64,000 nt of DNA from Lentzea sp. NEAU-D7 (GTDB taxonomy: Bacteria; Actinomycetota; Actinomycetes; Mycobacteriales; Pseudonocardiaceae), in assembly GCF_026242055.1 (NCBI RefSeq), contig NZ_JAPJDL010000015.1, positions 168,410-232,409 of the forward strand, written 5' to 3'. Positions 53,396 through 62,900 of the stretch are shown piece by piece. The notes beneath the pieces were generated by a model that ran no database searches, was not told the origin of the DNA, and saw nothing but the letters and a program-made list of their open reading frames with translations. Made by a program: the position numbers and the translations under genes. The stretch's first letter is position 1, and the number at the start of each line of letters is the position of its first letter.

Positions 53396-53401
53396 TACCA
53401 T
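53396..53401 (+). promoter_or_regulatory. -10 element of lipoprotein hydrolase gene, leaderless start
   Basis: TACCAT, six bases, GTG at 53408, with no ribosome site. The hexamer lies 18 bases inside the divergent gap to the nadE start at 53378. Confidence 0.55.
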
Positions 53402-53407
53402 CGGGCT

Positions 53408-54970
53408 GTGGTCCGTCTCTTGAGCGTGTTGCTCGTCATTCCGCTGCTCGCGTCCTGCACCTCGATCGTCGAAGGGACCGCCAAACCGGGCGTGACCTTG
53501 GAAAAGGTCGGTCCGGCGGGCGTCGTCCCGGCCGGTTTGGAGGAGTTCTACGGCCAGCAGCTCGGCTGGGAGAACTGTGAGCCCTACGCCACGACGGGGT
53601 CGAGCCGCGACGCGTACGGCAAGAGGCGCGACGTCGAGTGCACGCGCCTGAGGGTTCCCCTCGACTACAGCAAGCCAACCGGCGACACGATCACCATCGG
53701 CGTGCTCCGGTACAAGGCCACCGGGCAGAAGATCGGCTCGCTGCTGACCAACCCCGGCGGCCCCGGCGCGTCCGGCATGGCGTCGGCCGCGGGCATGGTC
53801 CCGGCCTACCGCAAGACCGAGCTCGCGGCGAAGTTCGACCTCATCGGATTCGACCCGAGGGGCATCGGCGCGAGCGAGCCGGCGGTCAGCTGCCTCACCG
53901 GACAGGAGCGCGACGCGGAGCGTTTGGACCTCGACACGGACACAAGTCCGGCCGGAATCGCCCAAACGGAGCAGGAGAACAGGGCGTATGCCGAGAAGTG
54001 TGCGGCCGGTACAAAATTCGGGGCGGCAATGCTCGCCAATTTGGGCACGCGGGACGTAGTTAAGGACATGGATGTCCTCCGCTCTGCGCTCGGCGACGCG
54101 AAGCTGAGCTACGTCGGGTACTCGTACGGCACCCGCATAGGCACTGAATACGCCGAGACCTTCCCCCAGAACGTGCGCGCGCTCATCCTCGACGGTGCCG
54201 TCGACCCGACCCAGGACCAGCTCGCGTCGCTGGTCGCACAGGCGGCCGGCTTCCAGAAGGCGTTCGACGAGTTCGTGAAGTGGTGCCGGACCAAGAAGGA
54301 GTGTCCTCTCGACGCCGATGCCAACCTGAGCTTCAGGCAGCTCACCACACCGTTGATCCAGAAGCCGGTCGACGTCGGTGACCGCAAGCTGTCCTACAAC
54401 GACGCCATCACCGCCGCGATCCAGGCGATGTACTCGGAACAGCTCTGGCCGCTGCTGCTCGACGGCCTGCAGGAGCTGAAGAGCGGCAAGGGCACCACGC
54501 TGCTGCGCCTCGCCGACGCCTACTTCGACCGCGACGAGCAGGGCCAGTACTCGACCATCACGGATGCGTTCAACGCGGTGCACTGCGTTGACGACGCACG
54601 GCTGACGGACAAGAACGCGCTGCTCGAGACCCAGAAGAAGTACAAGGAGGCGGCACCGTTCCTCGACGACGGCAACCCGGCCGGCGCGGCCCTCGACTCG
54701 TGCGCGTTCTGGCCGGCCCCGGTCACCGCGCGCACGGGCCCGCCCAAGGCGGAAGGCATCCCGCCGCTGCTGGTCATCTCCACGACCGGCGACCCGGCCA
54801 CCCCCTACGAGGCGGGCGTGAACCTGGCCAAAGCGCTCAACTCGCGGTTGCTCACCTACGAAGGCGTCCAGCACACGGTCTTCCTGCAGGGCGACCAGTG
54901 CGTGGACAGCGCCGGCGTGAAGTACCTGATCGACCAGACGTTGCCCGCTGACGGAACCCGGTGCGCCTAA
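53408..54970 (+). CDS. Exported alpha/beta hydrolase lipoprotein, CaeA/TAP family
   Basis: 520 residues. Signal ending in a lipobox (LLASC, Cys about residue 17), so anchored in the membrane outside. Family segments: LGWENCEPYA, LLTNPGGPGASGM (oxyanion), GFDPRGIGAS, nucleophile SYVGYSYGTRIG and the C-terminal TAP-like LVISTTGDPATPYE then GVQHTVF. Several cysteine pairs suggest disulphides. In M. tuberculosis the matching proteins (Rv2223c/Rv2224c) are cell-envelope proteases/esterases next to glnA2. Leaderless start; stop overlaps the next ATG (TAATG). Confidence 0.9.
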   Translation: MVRLLSVLLVIPLLASCTSIVEGTAKPGVTLEKVGPAGVVPAGLEEFYGQQLGWENCEPYATTGSSRDAYGKRRDVECTRLRVPLDYSKPTGDTITIGVLRYKATGQKIGSLLTNPGGPGASGMASAAGMVPAYRKTELAAKFDLIGFDPRGIGASEPAVSCLTGQERDAERLDLDTDTSPAGIAQTEQENRAYAEKCAAGTKFGAAMLANLGTRDVVKDMDVLRSALGDAKLSYVGYSYGTRIGTEYAETFPQNVRALILDGAVDPTQDQLASLVAQAAGFQKAFDEFVKWCRTKKECPLDADANLSFRQLTTPLIQKPVDVGDRKLSYNDAITAAIQAMYSEQLWPLLLDGLQELKSGKGTTLLRLADAYFDRDEQGQYSTITDAFNAVHCVDDARLTDKNALLETQKKYKEAAPFLDDGNPAGAALDSCAFWPAPVTARTGPPKAEGIPPLLVISTTGDPATPYEAGVNLAKALNSRLLTYEGVQHTVFLQGDQCVDSAGVKYLIDQTLPADGTRCA

Positions 54971-56493
54971 TGACGAAGAGGCGATCCCGAGTCACCGCGG
55001 CCTTGTTCGCCTTGATCGTTCTGCTCGGCACGTCCACGTCCTACGCGCGCATCGACGGCTCACCCGTCGCCGCGCGCAAGGGTCTGGCGCGCTTCTACGA
55101 GCAGACGCTGGCGTGGGGTGCGTGCCAGCCCTACGCGACCGACGCGAAGAGCAAGGGCCTGTACGAGCGCGAGGGCATCCAGTGCGCTCGGCTGTACGTT
55201 CCGCTCAACTACGAGAACCCGGACGCGGGGACGATCACCGTCGGACTGCTGCGCCGACCGGCCACCGAGAAGGACCGCAGGGTCGGCTCGCTCGTCGTGA
55301 ACCCCGGCGGTCCAGGTGGTTCGGGCATGTCGCACGTCGCGAACATGCAGCCGGGCAACCCGGTCGGCAAGCGGTTCGACGTCGTGGGCTTCGACCCGCG
55401 CGGTGTGGGGGCGAGCCAGCCCCGCGTCCAGTGCCTGACCGACGCCGAACGCGACGCGCAACGGCTGCGGCCCAAGGGCGAGAGCGCGAACCTGACCGAA
55501 CAGGAGAACAAGTTCTTCGTCGACCGCTGTGCCGAGCGCAGCGGCATCGACCTGCTGCGCAACGTCGGTACCCGTGACGTCGTGCGCGACGTCGACGTGC
55601 TGCGCGGCGCGTTGCGGGAGAGCAAGCTGACCTACCTCGGCTACTCCTACGGCACGCGCATCGGCACGTTGTACGCCGAGATGTTCCCTCGCAACGTGCG
55701 CGCGATGGTGCTCGACGGCGCGGTGGAGGTCAACGCGGACAAGGTGGCCGCGTCCGCCCGTCAGGCACAGGGCTTCGAGGAGTCGTTCCAGCGGTTCGCG
55801 GGCTGGTGCGCGCAACGCGACTGTCCCATCGGAAGGGACACGAGCACGGCGGAGTCCAGGTTCCGGCAGATGATCGAGCCGCTCAAGAAGACCCCGCTGC
55901 AGGTCGGCGACCGCAAGCTGTCCCACTCGGACGCCAACACGGCCATCATCCAGGCGATGTACACGGACCGGCTGTGGGAGACCGCGCTGAAGGGTCTCCA
56001 GGAGTTGCGGCAGAACAAGGGCACGACCCTGCTGCAGCTCGCCGACCAGTACCTCGGCCGCGCCCAGGACGGCACCTACAGCCGCATCCAGGACGCGTTC
56101 GTGGCCATCCGCTGCGTCGACGAACCGCCGATCAAGGACCGGGCCACCCTGGAGTCCAACCGTCGGAGGCTGTTGGAACTGCTGGGCAACGACACGATCC
56201 CCACCGACGAGACCGCGCTCGGCCCGTGCGCGTTCTGGCCGGCCCCGCACACGTCGGAACCGCATCCGCCCAACGTGAGCGGACTGCCGCAGGTGCTGGT
56301 GGTGTCGACGACCGGTGACCCTGCGACGCCCTACCAGTCCGGCGTGGACCTCGCACAGGCACTAGGGGCGCGTTTGCTGACGTACAACGGAAACCAGCAC
56401 ACGGCGTTCCTCGCGGGCATCGGTTGCGTGGACGCCGTGGGCACGAACTACCTGGTGGACCTGAGGTTGCCCGAGACAGACGCGGTCTGCTGA
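54970..56493 (+). CDS. Exported alpha/beta hydrolase, CaeA/TAP family (non-lipoprotein paralogue)
   Basis: 507 residues from the ATG at 54970, in TAATG overlap with the previous gene. A signal peptide ends with GTSTSYA, with no lipobox, so it is probably released or only loosely attached. Same core: LVVNPGGPGGSGMS, GFDPRGVGAS, YLGYSYGTRIG nucleophile and VVSTTGDPATPYQ. It is a tandem duplicate of its neighbour. The last 46 bases overlap the convergent MFS gene, so its C-terminal residues are coded on both strands. Confidence 0.9.
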   Translation: MTKRRSRVTAALFALIVLLGTSTSYARIDGSPVAARKGLARFYEQTLAWGACQPYATDAKSKGLYEREGIQCARLYVPLNYENPDAGTITVGLLRRPATEKDRRVGSLVVNPGGPGGSGMSHVANMQPGNPVGKRFDVVGFDPRGVGASQPRVQCLTDAERDAQRLRPKGESANLTEQENKFFVDRCAERSGIDLLRNVGTRDVVRDVDVLRGALRESKLTYLGYSYGTRIGTLYAEMFPRNVRAMVLDGAVEVNADKVAASARQAQGFEESFQRFAGWCAQRDCPIGRDTSTAESRFRQMIEPLKKTPLQVGDRKLSHSDANTAIIQAMYTDRLWETALKGLQELRQNKGTTLLQLADQYLGRAQDGTYSRIQDAFVAIRCVDEPPIKDRATLESNRRRLLELLGNDTIPTDETALGPCAFWPAPHTSEPHPPNVSGLPQVLVVSTTGDPATPYQSGVDLAQALGARLLTYNGNQHTAFLAGIGCVDAVGTNYLVDLRLPETDAVC

Positions 56494-57962
56494 CGTCTCC
56501 CGGGCAGGAGGACCGATCCCAGCGCTCCCAGCGCGCAGATCACCGCCGTGATCAGGAAGATCTCGTGGTACTCGGTGAGCAGCGCCTCGGTGAGCCCGCG
56601 CTGGTACTCGGCCATCTGCCGCTGGAACTCAGCGGGTTCGACGCCGAACGGCAGCGGCGTGTTCAGGCCTGCCGTGAGCTCGCGGAACCGGTGGAGTCCC
56701 CACGCGGACAACGCCGCCACACCGACGAGCATGCCCGTCATGCGCGCGACGACGACGAACGCCGACGCCACGCCGTGCCGGACGGGCGGCACCACACGCA
56801 GCACAGCACCGGACAACGGCGCGATGACCAGGCCCAGCCCGAAACCGGCGATGGCCAGGTCACGCGTGAGCACGAGCCCGGTGACGTCAGCGGGCCATTG
56901 CGCGATGAACACGTACGACACCGATGCCATCGCGAGCCCGCCGAACGACACCCAGCGGTCGCCGAGCCGTGACGCGAGGAACCCGCCCAGGACGGCGCCG
57001 ACCGGCAACGCGACCAGGAACCGGGTCAGCAGCGTCGCCGCGGACGCCGAGTCGCGCCGCAGCACGGTCTGCGCGAACAGCTCCACGTCGACCAGCGTCA
57101 CCATCAACGCGGCACCGGCTGCCAGCGACACCCCGAGCACGGCCCAGAACGGCCGCCACTGCACACCCTCGGGGTCGATGAGCCGCACGGCACTACGGCG
57201 TTCCCACAGGAAGAAGCCGCCCAGCACGACGAACGCCGCGATGAGCGTCGGCCAGCCCCACGACGGCAGCACGGACTCGGCGGGCGTCGGGTTGTAGAGC
57301 GCCACGACCAGCAACGACAACGCTGCCGCCAGCAACACCCCGCCCACGGCGTCGATGCGCACCTCGCGCCGTGTGTTCGGCACGGTCCGCTGCACGACCA
57401 CCATCGCGATGACCGCCAACGGGATGTTCACCCAGAAAATCCACCGCCAGCTCTGCGGCTCCCACGCCTCGAACAACGGCCACGCGTTGAACAGCGAGGC
57501 CACCGCGATGCCGTACAACGTGCCGAGGACGGACCCCAGTTCTTGAGCGGCACCGACGGCCCCGAGAGCGGCCGACCGCCGTTGCTCCTCCCACAGGTCC
57601 GCCACCAGCGCCATCGTCACCGGCAGCAGCGCGCCCCCGGCCAGGCCCTGCACGACACGCCCGAGCACGAGCAACGGCACGTCCGCGGCCAGGGCTGTGA
57701 TCACCGAGCCCACCAGGAACCCGAGCAGTGAGACCTGCAGCACGAACCGGCGCCCGAGCCGGTCCGACAGCTGCCCGAGCAACGGCATGCCCGCCACGTA
57801 CCCGAGCAGGTACCCGGTGACGATCGGCGTCGCCTGCTCCAGCTCGTTCACCGCGATGCCCAGGTCACGCACCATGTCCGTCAGGACACCGACGACGACG
57901 TACGCGTCGAGCGCCCCCAGCAGCACGGCCGCGCCGGACGCGGCGAGAGCGACCTTCCTCAT
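56448..57962 (-). CDS. MFS transporter, P55-like (DHA2)
   Basis: 504 residues with about 14 membrane segments. MFS motif A GQLSDRLGRRFVL between helices 2 and 3, and drug-proton antiporter motif C-like sequence QELGSVLGTLYGIA. The ATG follows the lipoprotein stop with no gap (TAG then ATG), as in the lprG-P55 operon of mycobacteria. P55 with LprG moves triacylglycerides and drugs across the envelope. Overlaps the upstream hydrolase gene by 46 bases, convergent. Confidence 0.88.
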   Translation of the reverse strand: MRKVALAASGAAVLLGALDAYVVVGVLTDMVRDLGIAVNELEQATPIVTGYLLGYVAGMPLLGQLSDRLGRRFVLQVSLLGFLVGSVITALAADVPLLVLGRVVQGLAGGALLPVTMALVADLWEEQRRSAALGAVGAAQELGSVLGTLYGIAVASLFNAWPLFEAWEPQSWRWIFWVNIPLAVIAMVVVQRTVPNTRREVRIDAVGGVLLAAALSLLVVALYNPTPAESVLPSWGWPTLIAAFVVLGGFFLWERRSAVRLIDPEGVQWRPFWAVLGVSLAAGAALMVTLVDVELFAQTVLRRDSASAATLLTRFLVALPVGAVLGGFLASRLGDRWVSFGGLAMASVSYVFIAQWPADVTGLVLTRDLAIAGFGLGLVIAPLSGAVLRVVPPVRHGVASAFVVVARMTGMLVGVAALSAWGLHRFRELTAGLNTPLPFGVEPAEFQRQMAEYQRGLTEALLTEYHEIFLITAVICALGALGSVLLPGRRQQTASVSGNLRSTR

Positions 57963-58598
57963 CTACGCGGGCGCCGTGACCGTGACGGGCTTGTCGAAGT
58001 CCGCGAGGCCGATGTCGACCTTCTGACCACCGGGGAGCTCGAACAACGCGCTCTTGAGCTTGTTGTCCTTGTCGATCGAGAACGTCGCCTTCACGTCCGC
58101 GGAGATGCCCGGCACCAGTCCGGCCGCCACGTCCTTCGGCACCGTCGCCTCGACCACCGACACGTCACCGGACGACTTGGTCTTCGCGTCCTTCGAGCTG
58201 GACAGGACCTTCGCGACGCCCTTGTCCGGGTTCAGGATGGCCGAGGGGTCGTACACCTGCCCCGCGAACGCCGCCGGCAGCTTCGTGAACCCGCCGGTCG
58301 GGCCCTTGAAGTGCAGATTTCCGCCGGTCAGGACGTACTCGACGGCCAGCAGCTGCCCGCCGAAAGTCACCTTCGCGGTGCCCTTCGAGTCACCGGCCGA
58401 GGTGAGGTCGCCGTCGGCCTCCTTCACCGGCACATCCGGCAGCTCGCCGTCGACCTTGATGGTGAAGTGGACGGTCTTGACCGACTTCATCGACTCGGCC
58501 GATTTCGAGAGCAAGGTCGCACCATCGGGGAGATCTCCCCCGGACGTGCAGCTCGTGAGCAGGGCGAGTGCGCAAACCAACAACCAACGTGCCGACAT
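57963..58598 (-). CDS. lprG: LppX_LprAFG family lipoprotein (LprG-like)
   Basis: 211 residues. Lipobox LLTSC (Cys about 17). The mature part has the half-barrel pattern of LprG/LppX: SMKSVKTVHFTIKVDGELP, GGQLLAVEYVLTGGNLHFKG and FSIDKDNKLKSALFELPGG. LprG carries triacylated glycolipids to the outer envelope in mycobacteria. Directly coupled to an MFS transporter, the arrangement of Rv1411c-Rv1410c. Divergent from glnA2 over 41 bp. Confidence 0.85.
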   Translation of the reverse strand: MSARWLLVCALALLTSCTSGGDLPDGATLLSKSAESMKSVKTVHFTIKVDGELPDVPVKEADGDLTSAGDSKGTAKVTFGGQLLAVEYVLTGGNLHFKGPTGGFTKLPAAFAGQVYDPSAILNPDKGVAKVLSSSKDAKTKSSGDVSVVEATVPKDVAAGLVPGISADVKATFSIDKDNKLKSALFELPGGQKVDIGLADFDKPVTVTAPA

Positions 58599-58626
58599 GC
58601 GTTGATCGTAGAGACTCAGTAGCCCT

Positions 58627-58632
58627 TAAGCT
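58627..58632 (+). promoter_or_regulatory. Candidate -10 of glnA2, leaderless
   Basis: TAAGCT lies seven bases before the ATG at 58640, and no ribosome site is visible. The match is weaker than for other leaderless genes here. Confidence 0.4.
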
Positions 58633-58639
58633 GCCGCAT

Positions 58640-59983
58640 ATGGACCGCCAGCAGGAGTTCGTGCTCCGCACGCTAGAGGAACGCGACATCCGGTTCGTCC
58701 GGCTCTGGTTCACGGACGTCCTGGGCTTCTTGAAGTCCGTGGCGGTCGCACCGGCCGAGCTCGAGGGCGCCTTCAGCGAGGGCATCGGGTTCGACGGCTC
58801 GGCGATCGAGGGCTTCGCCCGCGTCTACGAGTCGGACATGGTCGCGAAGCCGGACCCCGGCACGTTCCAGGTGCTGCCGTGGCAGACGCCGGAGGGCACC
58901 AACTACTCCGCGCGCATGTTCTGCGACATCACCATGCCGGACGGCTCCCCGTCGTGGGCCGACCCGCGCCACGTGCTGCGCCGCACGCTGTCGAAGGCCA
59001 GCGAGGCCGGGTTCACCTGCTACGTCCACCCCGAGATCGAGTTCTTCCTGCTCAAGGACCTGCCCGGCGACGGCAGCGAGCCGATCCCCGCGGACAACGG
59101 CGGGTTCTTCGACCAGACCTCGCACGAGACCGCCACGCACTTCCGCCGCCACGCCATCGAGGCGCTGGAGGCCATGGGCATCTCCGTCGAGTTCAGCCAC
59201 CACGAGGGCGCGCCCGGCCAGCAGGAGATCGACCTGCGCTACGCCGACGCGCTGACCATGGCGGACAACGTCATGACGTTCCGCTACGTGGTGAAGGAGG
59301 TCGCGATCACGCAACGCGTGCGCGCCTCGTTCATGCCCAAGCCGTTCTCCGACCAGCCGGGGTCGGGCATGCACACGCACTTCTCCCTGTTCGAGGGCGA
59401 CCGCAACGCGTTCTACGACGAGGAAGACCCGTACCAGCTCTCCGACATCGGCAAGCAGTTCGTCGCGGGCATCCTCAAGCACGCGCGTGAGATCTCCGGC
59501 GTCACGAACCAATGGGTGAACTCGTACAAGCGCCTGATCGTCGGCGGTGAGGCCCCCACGGCCGTGTGCTGGGGCCACGCGAACCGCTCCGCACTGGTCC
59601 GCGTGCCGATGTACTCGCCCGGCAAGTCGTCCTCGCGCCGCGTCGAGGTCCGTTCGCTGGACTCCGCGTGCAACCCGTACCTGGCGTACTCGGTGATCCT
59701 GGCCGCCGGCCTGCGGGGCATCGAGAAGGGCTACGAACTGCCGCCGCCCGCCGAGGACGACGTGTGGTCGCTGACGGACCGCGAACGCCGCGCGGCGGGG
59801 TACGCGAACCTGCCGCAGAACCTCGGCGAGGCGCTCACCGAGATGGAGAACTCGGAGCTGCTCCCCGAGGCCCTGGGCGAGCACGTCTACGACTTCTTCC
59901 TGCGCAACAAGAGGACGGAGTGGGACGCGTACCGTCGTAGCGTCACCCCGTACGAGTTGCGCACACTTCTCCCCATGCTGTGA
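58640..59983 (+). CDS. glnA2: Glutamine synthetase, GlnA2 type
   Basis: 447 residues from ATG 58640; in-frame upstream codons run into the lprG start. Beta-grasp N-terminus (GIGFDGSAIEGFARVYESDM), catalytic HPEIEFFLL, GSGMHTHFSLFEGD and the RRVEVRSLDSACNPYL segment. The adenylylation-site region of GlnA1 (NLYDLPP-like) reads YELPPPAEDDV, so the regulatory Tyr pattern is not conserved. In M. tuberculosis GlnA2 lies beside the same pair of hydrolases. Probably makes D/L-glutamine or related products in low amounts; it is not the main GS. Confidence 0.93.
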   Translation: MDRQQEFVLRTLEERDIRFVRLWFTDVLGFLKSVAVAPAELEGAFSEGIGFDGSAIEGFARVYESDMVAKPDPGTFQVLPWQTPEGTNYSARMFCDITMPDGSPSWADPRHVLRRTLSKASEAGFTCYVHPEIEFFLLKDLPGDGSEPIPADNGGFFDQTSHETATHFRRHAIEALEAMGISVEFSHHEGAPGQQEIDLRYADALTMADNVMTFRYVVKEVAITQRVRASFMPKPFSDQPGSGMHTHFSLFEGDRNAFYDEEDPYQLSDIGKQFVAGILKHAREISGVTNQWVNSYKRLIVGGEAPTAVCWGHANRSALVRVPMYSPGKSSSRRVEVRSLDSACNPYLAYSVILAAGLRGIEKGYELPPPAEDDVWSLTDRERRAAGYANLPQNLGEALTEMENSELLPEALGEHVYDFFLRNKRTEWDAYRRSVTPYELRTLLPML

Positions 59984-59992
59984 GGCAGATAC

Positions 59993-62900
59993 GTGCTCTC
60001 CGTGACTGAGGTACCCGAGTTCCAGCCGACGATCTGCGCGTGCACCGTTGCCACGGCGGCGGAGCTGCCCGCGGTCAAGGTCCTGTCCAGCTCGTTCCTC
60101 GCGGAGCACCCCGAGGGCCGGTTCGTCGCGCTGGTCGTCGACGCGCAGCCGGCGCACGCGGGTCCGGGGCTCATGACGCCGCTGGACATCGGCATTCCCG
60201 AGGCCGAGCTGCACGTGCTCGCGACGTCGCTCGACGCCGCCGGCCTCAAGGCCGCGATGGTCCCGCGGCTGCTGGAGGCGTTGCTGCCGCAGGGCATGCC
60301 CGTGCTCTACCTCGACCCGTGGGTGCAGGTGTTCGGCTCGCTCACCAAGGTCGTGCTGGAGGCGTTGCGCACCGCGCCGGTCGTGATGCTGCCGCGCACG
60401 TTGCGGCCTCTGCCGTCCGACGGCCTGCAGCCCGGCCCCGCCGACCTGCACGACCAGGGCGCCTTCGACCCCGGGTTCATCGCCGTCGGCCCGGGCTCCG
60501 AGCCCTACCTGACCTCTTTGGACATGCCGGCGATCGTGCCGCACCACGTCGTGCGCGACGCACGGATCGGTCTGTCCGTGTGGAACGTCGCGGACCGGCC
60601 GTTGCACCGCACCGAGTCCGGGTCGCTGGCCGTGGTCGGCCAGGACCTGCTGACCGTGCACTTCCGCGGGTTCGACCCGCGCCGGCCGTGGTTGCTGTCC
60701 GCCGATTTCGCCGAACGTCCCCGTGTGCTGCTCTCGGAACACGCCGAGGTCGCCGAGCTCTGCCAGTCCTACCGCGCCGAACTGGTGCGCAACGGCTGGT
60801 CCGTGGCACCCGTGCCGTACCGGTTCGACTCCCTGATCGACGGGACGCAGATCCCGTCCGAGCTGCGCGCCGACTACCGGGCCTGCGAGCCGACACCACC
60901 ACCGGCGTTCGGCGAGGACGGCGGCGGCGGGTTCCTCCTGTGGGCGTGCGAGCCGACCGAGACCGGTGGCACGCGGTGGGCCGACGCCGTGTGGCGCGCG
61001 GACACCTCGCTGCAACAGCAGTTCCCGGCGCCCTTCGGCGCGGACGCGGACGCCTGGCGCGAGTGGTGCGCCGGAGTCGGCGTCGCCTCCGGGCGGTTGC
61101 CCGCGCCCGCCGTGCCGCAGCCCCGCTCGGAGGGTCCGGCGCTGCTCGACCAGCTCGGCGTGTCCGTCATCGGCTCAGGCCCGCTGGCCGAACGGATGCT
61201 CGCCGCCGCGCGGGCGTCCGGGCTGCCGGTCTCGGCCGCCGCCGGCTATCCCGTCGTGGTGCGCGCCTCTTCCTCGGAGGAGGTGCCCTCCGGGCGGTTC
61301 GTCGTCGACGTCACGCTGGACGCCACCGCCGCGGACGACCGCACGGGCGTGAACGAGCTCTGGCTCTCGTCCGAGGCGTCGCGCGCCGCCGCCGAACGCA
61401 TCGGCGGGCCCATCGTGCGCGTGGTGCCCGTACCCGTGCCCGACGTCGGTGCGCGTGATCACGAGTCCGGTGACGTGGTGGTGTTCGCGGCGATCGCCGA
61501 CCACGAGCTCGACAGACCCGGCAACGTGCTCGGCGCCGTGTCCGCGTTCCTCACGGCGTTCCCGGACCGGACGGACGTCGAGCTCAAGATCGCGGTGTCC
61601 GGGGCGTTCGAACACCCGGAGGCGGCCGAGCGGCTGCGCCTCGCCACGTCCTCCGACCCGCGGATCTCGCTGGTGGACGACCTCGACGTGGCCGCGACCG
61701 CCGACGCCGTGGTGTCGCTGCACCGCGGCGGGGCCGACGACCGGATCGCGCTGCGCCTGGCCGAGCTCGCCGTGCGGGGAGTCCCCGTCGTCGCGTCCGA
61801 CCACGGCGCCGTTGCCGAGCTCTTCGGCAAGACCGCTGTCCTCGTGCCGTGCCACCAAGGCGCCGAACCGGACGTGCAGGCCGCCGCGAAGCTGCTGCGT
61901 TCGTTGGCCGACGACCTGCCCACGGCCGCGGCGCTCGGTGCCGCCGGCCGTCAGCACGTGCTGTCCGTGCGATCGGTCGCGCGAGTCGCCGAAGTCCTCC
62001 GCGAACGCGTCGAGCACGCGTACCGCGGCTGGCGGGCGCGCCGGCCGAAGCAGAAGACCGAGGTCGACCCGATGCTCGCGCTGCAGTCGGCCAAGCACGC
62101 GTTACTGCGGCAACCGACCGTGGACGGCCCTCACCGGACGCCGATGGCACCCGCGCTGCGCAAGGTCGTGCTGCGCGCGCTGGACCACTACGACAACCAC
62201 ATGCGCCAGGTGCTGCACACCCTGATCGACGGGGTCGAGCGCACGGTGTCCGAGCTGGTCAACCGGCAGGACGCGCTGAAGGCCGGCGTCGGTGCCGGTG
62301 AACTGGAGCTCCTCCGCGCCGAGATCGAGCAGGTCGCGCAACGGCAGACGCACTTCGTCGACCAGTTGGTCGGCGTCGACGACGGAGTCGTGCGCGTGCG
62401 CGCCGACATGGCAGGTCAGGGCCGCCGGCAGCGCGACGTCGAGGACGCCGTCGTCGCCGAGGCGGCCAAGCGCGCGAAGTCGGACGAGGTGCTCGCCGAG
62501 CGGATCGACAAGCTGACCGTGGCGCTCGACCGCACGCTGGACCGGATCGACACCCTGGAGTCCAAGGTCGTCGAGGTCTTCCGCGAGCGCGACTCACGGC
62601 TGGATGCCGCACTGCGCACCGCTCACCAGGCACAACAGACCGCGGACGCGTTGCGGCGCGTGGTCGTCCGTCAGCACGAGAACGCCGGTGACGCGCCCGC
62701 GGTGCGTTCGTCGCTGGTGTTGTGCGACGCCGGCATGATGCGGCTGCCCTCCGACGACGCGTTCATGCTCCCGCTGTTGTCGTCCAACGGCGTGTGGGAA
62801 CCGGACCTCGCGGAACTGCTCGACTCCGTGCTGGAGCCGGACGGGATCTTCCTCGACGTCGGCGCGTACGTCGGCTACCACTCGATCCGGGTGTTGTCGC

